DNA of 64,000 bases, from the NCBI RefSeq assembly GCF_001723055.1, contig NZ_MDCR01000076.1:1-64000 (forward strand), read 5' to 3'. Source of the DNA: Streptomyces niveus (lineage in GTDB: Bacteria > Actinomycetota > Actinomycetes > Streptomycetales > Streptomycetaceae). Made by a program: the position numbers and the translations under genes. The notes beneath the pieces were generated by a model. That model was not told the DNA's origin and did no database searches. It saw only the letters and a list, made by a program, of their open reading frames with translations. Of the stretch, positions 36,397 to 44,904 are shown in pieces (position 1 is the first letter of the stretch; the number at the start of each line of letters is the position of its first letter).

Positions 36397-38955
36397 ATGA
36401 ACGAGATACCTGGAACGGCGGACGGTGTCGTGTGGCAGAGCAGTCCGCCCGGCTCGATCTATGACTACATAAGGGTCGCTTCCTTCTCGATCGGCCCCGA
36501 CGGGCTGGTCGACCAGTGGAGTCTGCGAGCCGCTGAGCTGTTCGGGATCGCTCCCGAGGAGGTCAGGGGCAAGGATCCGGTCGAGGTGTTCATGCCCGCC
36601 GATCTGCGCTCGCGAGGGCACAGCAAGGTCGCCGAGATCCTCGACGGCAAGGAGTGGACGGGGCTCGTCCCCTTCCAGGTGCCCGGTGAACTCGGAGCTC
36701 ACGGCCTCGCCGAGGTCTATGTGATGCCCAGCGAGACCACGAGCGGCGAACGGGCCGCGCTCTGCATCGTCGTGGACGTCCGCGCACTGCGCCAGATCGA
36801 GACCGAACTCGCCTCCTCGCAGGCCATTTTCGGCCAATCTCCCTTTGGCTTCGTGCTGTTCGGCACGGACCTCACCGTCCAACGGGCCAACCAGCGCTTC
36901 GCCGCGGTCTTCGGCGGCACGGCGGACGACCACCGTGGACGCACGGTCCACGACTATCTCTCCCGTCCCGAGGCCGAGCGGCTGAACACCTCGCTCAAGC
37001 GGGTCCTGGAAACCGGCGAGTCCGCCACCGACATCCAGATAGTCGGCGTCGCCCCCGGCGGCAAGGAACGCCGGCACTGGTCGATCAACCTGTACCGCGT
37101 GCTCAGCGGGGCCGGCCGCACGATCGGGGTCGCCGGGCTCGGCAGCGACGTCACACGCCGTCAGATCGCCGCACGTGAGGCCGCGAGCGCCCGCCGTAAC
37201 CTCGCGATCCTCAACGAGGCGAGCGCCCGAATAGGCAACTCCCTCGATCTGGAGACCACCGCCAAGGAACTCCTCGACGTCGCCGTCCCCGGCTTCTGCG
37301 ACCTCGCGTCCGTCGATCTCTATCAGGGACTGCTCACCGGTGACGAGGCCCCGCCCGGACGCGGCGGCTCCTCCGGCTCCGAGTCCGGCGGCGGCAGCGC
37401 CCCCCTGCGCCGCGTCGCCTTCGCCAGCGCCGTCGCCGACGCACCCTTCCTCGGAGCCGACCTGACAGGGGAAGGCGCTGTCGAGCCACCCGCGGCCGGC
37501 TCCGTCCACCGCTACCCCTTCAACTCGCCCTGCGCGAACGCCCTGCGCACCGCCCGGGTCCAGACGGTGCCCGGCGGCCCCGGCAGCCTCATCCAGTCGA
37601 CCTTCGCCGTGCCGATGGTCGCGCACGACACCGTCGTCGGACTCGCCCAGTTCTCCAGGACCAAGGGCAGCGAGCCCTTCGGGGAACGCGACCGCGCCCT
37701 CGCCGTGGAACTCGCGGCGCGCGCAGCCGTCTGTATCGACAACGCCCGCCTCTACCGCAGGGAGCACGAACGCGCGCTGATACTCCAGCGCAGCCTGCTC
37801 CCACCGGGCGACCCCGAGGCCGCCGGGCTGGACATCGCCTGCCGCTATCTGCCGGGCAACACCGCCACCGAGGTCGGCGGCGACTGGTTCGACGTCATCG
37901 AGCTGCCGGGTCACCGGACCGCGCTGGTCGTCGGCGACGTCATGGGCCGGGGGCTGCGCGCCGCCGTCGCCATGGGGGAACTGCGCACGGCCGTACGCAC
38001 CCTGGCACTGCTCGATCTGGAGCCCGCCGAAGTCCTGTCCGCGCTTGACGAGATCGCCCGTGGCCTCGGCACACCGAGCGGCGCCCAACAGGCCTCGCGA
38101 GTCGCCCACAAGTCGCGGGACGCCGACCTCTCCGAGGTGTATCTCGCGACCTGCGTCTACGCCGTCTACGACCCGGTCACCCGCCGCTGTACCTTCGCCA
38201 ACGCCGGACATCCCCCGCCGGTGCTCGTCGAACCGGGCGAGGAGGCGCTGCTCCTCGACGTACCGCCCGGGATGCCTCTCGGAGTCGGCGGCGAGCCGTT
38301 CGAGCAAGTCGAGGTCGACCTTCCCGAAGAAGCGCTCCTCGCGCTCTACACCGACGGGCTCGTCGAATCCCGCGACCACCCGATCGACGAGGGGCTGACG
38401 GCCTTCCGCCGGGCGCTCACCAATCCCGTACGGCCCCTGGAAGACGTCTGCGACCACGTACTCAACACGCTCGACACCCGGCACGGTGAGGACGACATCG
38501 CCCTGCTGATGGCCCGCATCCAGGGGCTGCCCGCCGACGCCGTCGGCGACTGGCAACTGCCCCGCGAGCCACGCTCCGTAGGCCGCGCCCGCGAGGTCGC
38601 CCGCGCCCAGCTCCACGCCTGGGGCCTTGAACCGCTGGTGGACACCGTCGAACTCCTCGTCAGCGAGCTGGTCACCAACGCCATGCGCTACGGCGAGGGC
38701 GAGATCAGGCTGCGGCTGCTCCGCGACCGTACGCTCGTCTGCGAGGTGTGGGACGCGGGCCTCGTACAGCCGCGCAGGCGACGGGCGCGCGACACCGACG
38801 AGGGCGGTCGCGGCCTCCAGCTGGTCGGCCTGCTCAGCGCGGCCTGGGGATCGCGCCGTACTCCGCGCGGCAAAACGGTCTGGTTCGAACTCGCCCTCCC
38901 CGACGGCGACTCGACCACGGAGCCCACGGTCGAACAGCTCCTCAGCATGTTCTGA
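36397..38955 (+). CDS. PAS-PAS-GAF-SpoIIE phosphatase-HATPase regulator
   Basis: An 852-residue cytoplasmic signalling protein. Approximate domains: PAS 20-130 (FSIGPDGLVDQWS), PAS 140-265 (FGQSPFGFVLFGTDLTVQRAN), and GAF 270-470. Next is a SpoIIE/RsbU PP2C phosphatase 480-705, with GGDWFDV near 491, VGDVMGRG, LYTDGLVE and EDDIALL. Last is an HATPase 715-850 with LLVSELVTNAMRYG near 753 and DEGGRGLQLVG. It would dephosphorylate an anti-anti-sigma factor in response to a PAS or GAF signal, in effect carrying both phosphatase and kinase halves of a partner switch. The ATG follows GGAGGGGAC. No sigma factor is adjacent. Confidence 0.92.
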   Translation: MNEIPGTADGVVWQSSPPGSIYDYIRVASFSIGPDGLVDQWSLRAAELFGIAPEEVRGKDPVEVFMPADLRSRGHSKVAEILDGKEWTGLVPFQVPGELGAHGLAEVYVMPSETTSGERAALCIVVDVRALRQIETELASSQAIFGQSPFGFVLFGTDLTVQRANQRFAAVFGGTADDHRGRTVHDYLSRPEAERLNTSLKRVLETGESATDIQIVGVAPGGKERRHWSINLYRVLSGAGRTIGVAGLGSDVTRRQIAAREAASARRNLAILNEASARIGNSLDLETTAKELLDVAVPGFCDLASVDLYQGLLTGDEAPPGRGGSSGSESGGGSAPLRRVAFASAVADAPFLGADLTGEGAVEPPAAGSVHRYPFNSPCANALRTARVQTVPGGPGSLIQSTFAVPMVAHDTVVGLAQFSRTKGSEPFGERDRALAVELAARAAVCIDNARLYRREHERALILQRSLLPPGDPEAAGLDIACRYLPGNTATEVGGDWFDVIELPGHRTALVVGDVMGRGLRAAVAMGELRTAVRTLALLDLEPAEVLSALDEIARGLGTPSGAQQASRVAHKSRDADLSEVYLATCVYAVYDPVTRRCTFANAGHPPPVLVEPGEEALLLDVPPGMPLGVGGEPFEQVEVDLPEEALLALYTDGLVESRDHPIDEGLTAFRRALTNPVRPLEDVCDHVLNTLDTRHGEDDIALLMARIQGLPADAVGDWQLPREPRSVGRAREVARAQLHAWGLEPLVDTVELLVSELVTNAMRYGEGEIRLRLLRDRTLVCEVWDAGLVQPRRRRARDTDEGGRGLQLVGLLSAAWGSRRTPRGKTVWFELALPDGDSTTEPTVEQLLSMF

Positions 38956-38970
38956 CCCCGGACCATCCCC

Positions 38971-39002
38971 TCCGGCCGGCCCACGCGAACGGGCCGGCCG
39001 GA
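38971..39002 (+). terminator. 12-bp GC-rich terminator hairpin
   Basis: TCCGGCCGGCCC (38971-38982) pairs perfectly with GGGCCGGCCGGA (38991-39002) over an 8-nt loop, 15 nt after the phosphatase stop codon. A factor-independent terminator without a T run, usual in this genus. Confidence 0.8.
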
Positions 39003-39062
39003 CCGGGGCCGCCACATCCGCGGCGACGGCCGGTGGCCGCGACCCCGCGCGTGGCGCAAGCG

Positions 39063-39335
39063 TCAGGCACTGTTCAGCGCGATCGGGCGTACCTCGATCT
39101 CCGCCCTGTCCCCGATGAGGCTCTCGGCCTTCCCGCCTCACACCCGAGCCGCGGGCACACTCTCCTGGTGGTCGAGCTCCAGCAGACCTCGATCGGCCGT
39201 CGAGGCGGCCACCGCCTTCGCGTAATCGCCGATGAGCCGGTCGATCATCTTCTGTGAATCCTCGGCCTGGCCCAGCCGCTCGTTGACGCCGGTCTTCGCC
39301 GTCCCCGTGCTGCTCCTTCTGCGCCCGATGGGCAA
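39063..39335 (-). pseudogene. Decayed PspA/IM30 family gene
   Basis: The minus-strand frame from 39335 preserves three pieces of a PspA-type membrane-stress protein. These are an N-terminal piece (LGQAEDSQKMIDRLIGDYAK, matching the usual LLDQAEDPQKMLDQLIRDY), a middle piece (LLELDHQESVPAAR) and a C-terminal piece (GDRAEIEVRPIAL, matching GDTAEIEARLAAL). A TGA at 39138-39140 falls exactly where the family has a conserved Trp (AAR-x-W-G-x-KA), and the frame then continues GGKAESL to the true end at 39063. About 91 codons remain of roughly 250, so two large in-frame deletions and one nonsense change are implied. It follows a TPM-type gene, the normal neighbour of pspA in streptomycetes. Confidence 0.72.
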
Positions 39336-39346
39336 CGGGAACCCCG

Positions 39347-41143
39347 TCAGGAAAGTCCGCCGCCACCCATCCGGCCGCGAGTGCCGGCACCGCCAAAACT
39401 GCCAGGACCAGCGCCACGGCCACTCCCATGACCTCCACCGAAACCCCCGTCAAGGCCCCCACCTCCATCACGTCCACCTCCGCCGCCGACCAGGCCGCCG
39501 AGGATGATTCCGCCGAGCACGGCACCGCCGAGCCCATCTCCTGCCTCTGATACACCGCCGGGGCCGGACCGGTTCCCGTACGACCGCACATCTCGCTCGG
39601 CGAGGCTCAGCGCCTGCCTGGCCACAGCGTCCGCGTGCTGTGCCTCGGCCAGCGCGCCCCGCGCGTCGCCCAGCTCCGTCAGCGTCCCGGCCTGGTCGAT
39701 CCGCCGCCGGGCCTCCATGAGCCGGGTACGGGCCTCGCTGCCCACCGCCCCGCGACGCGTCGAGATGTAATCGGCCGCGGCGCCGAGCGCCGAGCGGGCA
39801 CCGAGCATCGCCCGGTCGAGCAGCGCCCACGCCCGGCGTCCACCCACTTCGCGCTCGCGCGCGCCCGCGAGGGCCTCGTCCAGCGCCGCGTCCGCCTCCT
39901 CGACCCTGCGCAGGGCGTCGATCGGGTCGTACGGCCCTGCGGCCTGCTCCTGGCGCACGTCGGCCACCACCGCCTCGGCGCGTGCGATCCGGCCCCGGAG
40001 ATCGGCCGTGGAGGTGCCTTTCGGCGTACTTTCGAGCAGATCGCGCGCGTCCGCCAGGTCGGTCTCCGTCTCGGTCAGCGAGGCGAGGAGCTTGCCGGCG
40101 GCCTCGGCGAGTTCGAGCGCGCGCCGCTCCACGCCTTCGACCAGCGTCGCCGCCTGGGCCACGGCGCTCTCCGCCGCCCGTACACGCACCGCCGCCCGGC
40201 CGTTGTCGCCCGCCTCGACCGAGCGCCGCGCGTCGTCCAGCTTCGTCGTCGCGAACACCAACCGGTCGTCGGCCTGTTCGACAGCGCCCCCGACCGGGGC
40301 CGCGGCCGATTCCGCGTACCGCTGCCGCATCGCCGCGAGCGTGGCGGCAGCCGTGACGGTCCTGCCGGTCAGCTCCCGGAACGCGGCCTCGGCGGCGGCC
40401 AGCGCCTCCGGCGCGTTGCGCTCCATGGCGCGCAGCCGGTCGAAGCCCGCCGACTCGGCGTCCAGCCGGCTGTTCGCGTCCGTGCACCGGGCGAGGATCT
40501 CGTACAGCATGCGGCGCCGGGTGCCGTCGTCCTCCGGCATCGCGTCGTCGAGCTGCTGACGCAGCCGGAAGGCGGTAGTCAGCTCGCCTCGCGCGTACGT
40601 CATGGCGTCCTGGAACGGCCACGCCGCGTCCTCACCGAACTGCGACGTGGCGAAGCCGAGTTCTTCCTGACTGGTGCGCACGGCGTCGTCGGTCTCGACG
40701 AGGGCCAGTCCCGCCCGCCGTTCAAGGTCCGGCAGAGAGGTCCCCGGCCCCGGTTCCCCCCACCCTTCCTGGCTGCCTTTCGGCGTCGTACGGGTCGAGG
40801 CGCGGCGCCGGCGCTTCACGTGCGAGTACGCGCCGAGGATCAGCGCGGCGCCCACCAGGACGACGGGGAGGACGAGGGCGCTGCCCGCCCTGTTGGAGGA
40901 GACCTCGCCGTCGGGGTCCGCCGGGCTGGGAGTGGCGGCGGGTGCGGAGACGGGGGCGCCGTCCGCAGCCGCCCGGTAGCCGATCGCCGCGCCCGCCCGG
41001 ATGTCGGAGGCAAGAGTGACGGGGGTTTCCGCGCGGGCCTCCGGCGAGACGGCGGGCATCAGCAGCCAGCCGGCCGTCACCAGCAGGGCCAGGAAGCTGC
41101 GGGCGGCTGCGTGAGTCCGGTTACGGCATACGGTCCGCGTCAC
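39347..41143 (-). CDS. TPM-family coiled-coil membrane protein with the TPM domain deleted
   Basis: A 598-residue protein. It has an N-terminal signal peptide (FLALLVTAGWLLMPAVSPEARAE), a short Ala/Pro region and one transmembrane helix (ALVLPVVLVGAALILGAY, about 90-107). About 420 residues of Ala/Arg/Glu-rich helix with coiled-coil character follow, and then a Gly-rich tail (GGGGGRDGGGG). Streptomycete relatives carry a TPM domain of about 120 residues between the signal peptide and the helix. Here TPVTLASDI is joined directly to AGAAIGYRAAADGAPV, which looks like the end of that domain, so most of it is missing. The gene directly downstream is the decayed pspA. It may still be expressed, but the loss suggests the pair is being lost. 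Confidence 0.75.
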   Translation of the reverse strand: MTRTVCRNRTHAAARSFLALLVTAGWLLMPAVSPEARAETPVTLASDIRAGAAIGYRAAADGAPVSAPAATPSPADPDGEVSSNRAGSALVLPVVLVGAALILGAYSHVKRRRRASTRTTPKGSQEGWGEPGPGTSLPDLERRAGLALVETDDAVRTSQEELGFATSQFGEDAAWPFQDAMTYARGELTTAFRLRQQLDDAMPEDDGTRRRMLYEILARCTDANSRLDAESAGFDRLRAMERNAPEALAAAEAAFRELTGRTVTAAATLAAMRQRYAESAAAPVGGAVEQADDRLVFATTKLDDARRSVEAGDNGRAAVRVRAAESAVAQAATLVEGVERRALELAEAAGKLLASLTETETDLADARDLLESTPKGTSTADLRGRIARAEAVVADVRQEQAAGPYDPIDALRRVEEADAALDEALAGAREREVGGRRAWALLDRAMLGARSALGAAADYISTRRGAVGSEARTRLMEARRRIDQAGTLTELGDARGALAEAQHADAVARQALSLAERDVRSYGNRSGPGGVSEAGDGLGGAVLGGIILGGLVGGGGGRDGGGGLDGGFGGGHGSGRGAGPGSFGGAGTRGRMGGGGLS

Positions 41144-41233
41144 ACTTGGGAGGCTATGTCCCGCCTCGGTGGTCCGCGACCGGACAGTACGTGCCCGCCG
41201 GAAAGGCGTGAGGCGTCGGGCTCGGACCCCGTT

Positions 41234-41269
41234 CCGACCGGCGCCACATACGGGGGCGGCGCCGGTCGG
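41234..41269 (-). terminator. 12-bp terminator hairpin after the GH144-like gene
   Basis: CCGACCGGCGCC (41234-41245) and GGCGCCGGTCGG (41258-41269) pair perfectly over a 12-nt loop. It stands 21 nt beyond the stop of the minus-strand glycosidase gene at 41290 and ends the sugar operon. Confidence 0.75.
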
Positions 41270-41289
41270 ACCCGGGATCCGGGAGGGAA

Positions 41290-42783
41290 TCAGATGCTGA
41301 AGCGTTCCTTGGCCAGCATCGGACGGATACGGGAAGCGAAACCGCCGGTGCGGAAGGGGCGCTGGAGCAGACCGGGGCGGAGCTCCTGGGCGAGAGCTGC
41401 GGCGATCATGCCCTGATCCAGGGCGAGAGCCGAACTGCTGACGTGCCCGGTCCCCACATTGACCGAGTCCCGGAAGCCGTACCCGTCGTCGTACGCGCCG
41501 AAGTCGTCCGCGATCGCCTTGAGATTGGCGAGGGCCTCCGACCGCGCGTAGGGGAGGGCGAGGAACGAGGCGTGCGGAGTCACGACGCCGTTGGTGTAAG
41601 CGGACGCGGGCGGCAGCGGTTCACCGTGCGTGACATAGGTGCGGTCGGTGTTGGAGGCGTACCCGTCGATGTTCATGCCGATCGCGTCCACGCCGTACTC
41701 CTGGTAACCCCCTTCGGGCACCTCGGAGGGGGAGAAGCCCCAGTAGCCGTACTCCGCCTCCTCCAGGCCGTGCTCGATCTGGGACTGGACGAAGCGCCGG
41801 TGGGTGGTGCCCCACGAGCGGGGGGACCACTCGGGCTCGGGCACGAACAGCGGCACCATCAGGGCTTCGAACATCGAGCCGCCCCAGGTCGGGACGAGCT
41901 TGCGGCCCCGGTAGGTGTAGTGGCCCTGGAAGAGCCGGACGCCGTCGATGGTGTCGTACGCGCCGCCGGGCGCCTGCTCCTGGCCGTGCTCGGGAAGCAT
42001 CGTGCGGAACATGTGCCAGTAGTGGTCCGAGGGAAGGCTGCCGTCGGCGATCCCCAGGTAACTGGCCATCCGGGGCTCGGTGTTGAGCGCCCCGTAGTGG
42101 TGGCCCGTCGGCTCGCCGGTGTCCGTCCAGAAACCGCCTCGGAGCTGGCCGGGGCCGGCCACCGGGTCCGCGGCGTCGTACGGCGTGTAGAAGTACGACC
42201 AGTCGGCGGTGGCCAGCAGCTTGCCGACCCGGCGCCGCAGCCGGCTGTCCGCGTCGGCGGCGATGAGCAGGCCCGTCACGAGCCACGCGTTGTCGACCGA
42301 GGAGAGGAAGGGACGGACCGGGTCACCGGTGCCCGGCCAGCTGGTGAGCACCGAACCGTCGTGGGCGTCGTACCAGTTGAGCCAGAAACCGTGGTGCCGT
42401 TCGAGCTTCTCGACGGCCGTGACGGTCAGTTCGAGCCGGCGGCGCATGGTGTCCTGGTCGATGACGCCCAGTCCGGCGGCGGCGACGGTGGACCACAGCC
42501 CGCAGCCGATGTTGGTCGGCGAGGTGTTCTGCGACGGCACGGGTCCGCCGGGCGCGTCGAGGTTGATCTTGTCGGCGGCGAGACCGATGTCGGTCGTCAT
42601 TGCCTCGATCGAGTGATACGTGTCGCGGAACCAACGCCGCAGCAGCGGTGTATCAGAGGCATGAACAGCACGAGCACGCGACGCGGTTGTGGCCGGCGCG
42701 GACATGGCGGGTGTGGTGACGGCTCCGAGGGTCAGGGCTGTTGCCCCGGTTCCCGCGGCGGCGAGAAAAGTACGACGGTCCAT
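41290..42783 (-). CDS. Tat-exported glucoamylase-like/GH144-type glycoside hydrolase
   Basis: A 497-residue secreted protein. MDRRTFLAAAG with a following hydrophobic stretch and SAPA is a twin-arginine signal. The mature part is an (alpha/alpha)-barrel glucoamylase-like domain: SPTNIGCGLWSTVAAAGLG, FWLNWYDAHDG, SSVDNAWLVTGLL, TWGGSMFEALMVPLFVPE, YGYWGFSPSEVPEGGYQEYGVDAIGM and VVTPHASFLALPYA. This family (DUF2329/GH144-like) includes endo-beta-1,2-glucanases. The specificity is not certain from sequence. It is the last gene of the ABC-transporter operon, after a 17-bp hairpin, with AAGGGGAG before the start. Confidence 0.85.
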   Translation of the reverse strand: MDRRTFLAAAGTGATALTLGAVTTPAMSAPATTASRARAVHASDTPLLRRWFRDTYHSIEAMTTDIGLAADKINLDAPGGPVPSQNTSPTNIGCGLWSTVAAAGLGVIDQDTMRRRLELTVTAVEKLERHHGFWLNWYDAHDGSVLTSWPGTGDPVRPFLSSVDNAWLVTGLLIAADADSRLRRRVGKLLATADWSYFYTPYDAADPVAGPGQLRGGFWTDTGEPTGHHYGALNTEPRMASYLGIADGSLPSDHYWHMFRTMLPEHGQEQAPGGAYDTIDGVRLFQGHYTYRGRKLVPTWGGSMFEALMVPLFVPEPEWSPRSWGTTHRRFVQSQIEHGLEEAEYGYWGFSPSEVPEGGYQEYGVDAIGMNIDGYASNTDRTYVTHGEPLPPASAYTNGVVTPHASFLALPYARSEALANLKAIADDFGAYDDGYGFRDSVNVGTGHVSSSALALDQGMIAAALAQELRPGLLQRPFRTGGFASRIRPMLAKERFSI

Positions 42784-42850
42784 GAGAGTCCAGCTCCCCT
42801 TGGCAGATGTGGAGTTGTGGCCAGGGCCGGTGCCTGGGCCAGGTCTTTGG

Positions 42851-42898
42851 CCGCCGCCATGGCCGGAAGATTTCTCGGAGGTCCGGCCATGGCGGCGG
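42851..42898 (-). terminator. 17-bp perfect inverted repeat between two glycosidase genes
   Basis: CCGCCGCCATGGCCGGA (42851-42867) and its exact complement TCCGGCCATGGCGGCGG (42882-42898) flank a 14-nt loop. It sits in the 174-bp gap between the GH39-like and GH144-like genes of one operon. It may be a partial terminator or an RNA-processing/stability element that lowers expression of the last gene. Confidence 0.75.
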
Positions 42899-42957
42899 TG
42901 CTGGCGCGGGGGCCGACGGCGGTCAGGTGCCGCCGGCCCCCGGGACTGTGGGGGCGA

Positions 42958-44805
42958 TCAGACGCGGGTGAGTCGCAGGAAGCGGATGCCCGGGTTGGGC
43001 AGCGGGACGGTCAGCGTCGCCACGCCCGTGTCGTCGGCGATCACCGGCGCGAGGGGCTCCACCGGCAGCTGGTCGGCGGACCGCAGCTTCGCCCACTGGG
43101 GTTCGTCGGGCCAGTCGCCGCCGCCGAGGTCGTTCCAGACGGCCTGGATGTTGGAGTGCTCCTCGTCGACCCGGCGGGAGAGAGCGGTGTAGTCGGCTCC
43201 CGGCTCAAGTCCGCTGATTCGTACGGTCGCCGTGCGGTTCAGCGGCGTGGAGCCGTCGATCTTGGACTGGTCGAGTGTGCCGTTCCAGAGCAGGACGTCG
43301 AGGGTGGAGCCGTCCTCGGCGCGGGTGGCCAGGGCCTCCACGAGTGCCTCGGCACCGTCACCGCTCACGTCGGCGGGAATCCGCCCACCGGCCAGCTGGG
43401 AGAGGAGATACAGCGCCCAGAAGCGCGGCTTGCGCAGATTGCCGACCGTGAGCAGGCCGAATCCGCCGTGGAACAGCCGGGGCGGCCAGCCCAATTCCTC
43501 GAACTGGTCGGATGCGACCCAGTAGGCAAGGGCGTCGGTGGACGACAGGGCGCTCTTCATGCCGCGCAGGACGAACGGGGCGGCGAAGACGGAGTCGCTC
43601 ACCCGGTGGAAGTGGGTGGGGGTGACGCCCCACTCGGTCCACAGGATCTCCGGTTCGGGCCGGCCGGTCGCTTCCGCGAACGCGCGGGTCATCGGACGGA
43701 AGTCCAGCGGAGCGTTGCCGTAGGTGTGGGTGGAGACGAAGTCGACGGGGACGTCGCGCTCCTGGCAGTACTCGAGGAGGGCGCCGACCCAGCCGGCCGC
43801 GGCGGAGGACGGGCCGCCGACCCTGATCCGCTCGTCGACACCCTTCACGGCGCGGACGGCGACTTCGTAGAGCCGGTGGTAGTCGTCCTGGGTGCCGTTC
43901 CAGAAGACCTCCAGGTTGGCCTCGTTCCAGACCTCGAACTCCCAGGCCGCGACGGTGTCTTTGCCGTACCGGTCCTGGAGGTGGACGGTCAGCTCGCGGC
44001 AGAGGTCGCCCCAGTGCTCCCACACCGCGGGCTTGGACACCAGGGCCTGGTAGTCGAAGACCGTGTAGTTCGGATCGGCGGCGAGTTCCTTGGGCATGAA
44101 GGAGAGTTCGACGACGGGCTGGAGGCCGGTGGCCAGGAAGCGGTCGTAGACCTCGTCCAGGCCGGAGAAGTCGAACGAGCCGTCCGGCCGGACGCTCAGC
44201 GTCTCCGGGAGGAAGGTGCCGTGTGCCCGGACGGAGCGGACGCCGATCTCGTCGCGGACGATCTCCAGGGCCCGGGCGTACTCCTTCGCGACGTCCGAGC
44301 CGCCCGCACCCGGCTGTTCCCAGGCCAGCAGGGAGAAGTGCTCGGCGCCGATCATCCTGTTCCACACCCCGGGGAGGGGAGTGGCCTCAGCCGCCATGTC
44401 CACCGTGACGGTGACCGGGGCCGGGGTGGAGCCGGCCGCCTTGGCGCAGCCGGGGGCCGCTTCGGAGAGGGCGCCGGGTCCGCCGTCGGACCAGGTGGCG
44501 ACCTTGTAGAAGTAGCCGCGGCCCGGCTCGACGAGGGTGTCGGCGTACGGGGGATGGGGCACGGCGAGCACATCGCCGCCGAGGTGGTCGAGCGGCTCGA
44601 AGGGACCGTCGGCGGACTCGGCGCGGTGCACGAGATATCCGAGCGCGCCCGCCACCGGCTGCCAGTTCAGCAGCACATGGCCGGTGCCGTCCTCGGCGGA
44701 CAGGCCGCCGGGGGCGGGGAGTTCGCCGATACCGGTGAGCCGCTGATCGCTGGGCTTCCCGATACGGGTCTCCCAGTCGGCGCGAGCGGTGGACTTCTCG
44801 GTCAT
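42958..44805 (-). CDS. GH39-like beta-xylosidase family glycoside hydrolase
   Basis: A 615-residue cytoplasmic glycosidase with no signal peptide. Residues about 25-125 resemble an FN3-type domain (LNWQPVAGALGYLVHRAES, GRGYFYKVATWSDGG). The catalytic TIM barrel follows, with FEVWNEANLEVFW (acid/base Glu about 294) and ILWTEWGVT (nucleophile Glu about 391), as in GH39 beta-xylosidases. The C-terminal 130 residues form a beta-sandwich. It stands 99 bp after the ABC permease gene on the same strand. It probably hydrolyses the imported oligosaccharide inside the cell. A beta-xyloside is the first guess; other beta-glycosides are possible. Confidence 0.85.
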   Translation of the reverse strand: MTEKSTARADWETRIGKPSDQRLTGIGELPAPGGLSAEDGTGHVLLNWQPVAGALGYLVHRAESADGPFEPLDHLGGDVLAVPHPPYADTLVEPGRGYFYKVATWSDGGPGALSEAAPGCAKAAGSTPAPVTVTVDMAAEATPLPGVWNRMIGAEHFSLLAWEQPGAGGSDVAKEYARALEIVRDEIGVRSVRAHGTFLPETLSVRPDGSFDFSGLDEVYDRFLATGLQPVVELSFMPKELAADPNYTVFDYQALVSKPAVWEHWGDLCRELTVHLQDRYGKDTVAAWEFEVWNEANLEVFWNGTQDDYHRLYEVAVRAVKGVDERIRVGGPSSAAAGWVGALLEYCQERDVPVDFVSTHTYGNAPLDFRPMTRAFAEATGRPEPEILWTEWGVTPTHFHRVSDSVFAAPFVLRGMKSALSSTDALAYWVASDQFEELGWPPRLFHGGFGLLTVGNLRKPRFWALYLLSQLAGGRIPADVSGDGAEALVEALATRAEDGSTLDVLLWNGTLDQSKIDGSTPLNRTATVRISGLEPGADYTALSRRVDEEHSNIQAVWNDLGGGDWPDEPQWAKLRSADQLPVEPLAPVIADDTGVATLTVPLPNPGIRFLRLTRV

Positions 44806-44904
44806 GTCGGTACAAACCTCTTCTTCGATGAGTGCGCGGCGGTAGAGCGGCGGCTTAGGGGCCGCGGTACGCGTCGGGAAGGCCGGAAGCGGCGGCTGTC
44901 GCGG

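Noticed and set aside
36286..39591. 1101-codon minus-strand frame opposite the SpoIIE phosphatase gene
   Set aside because: Antisense shadow of the PAS-GAF-SpoIIE coding strand.
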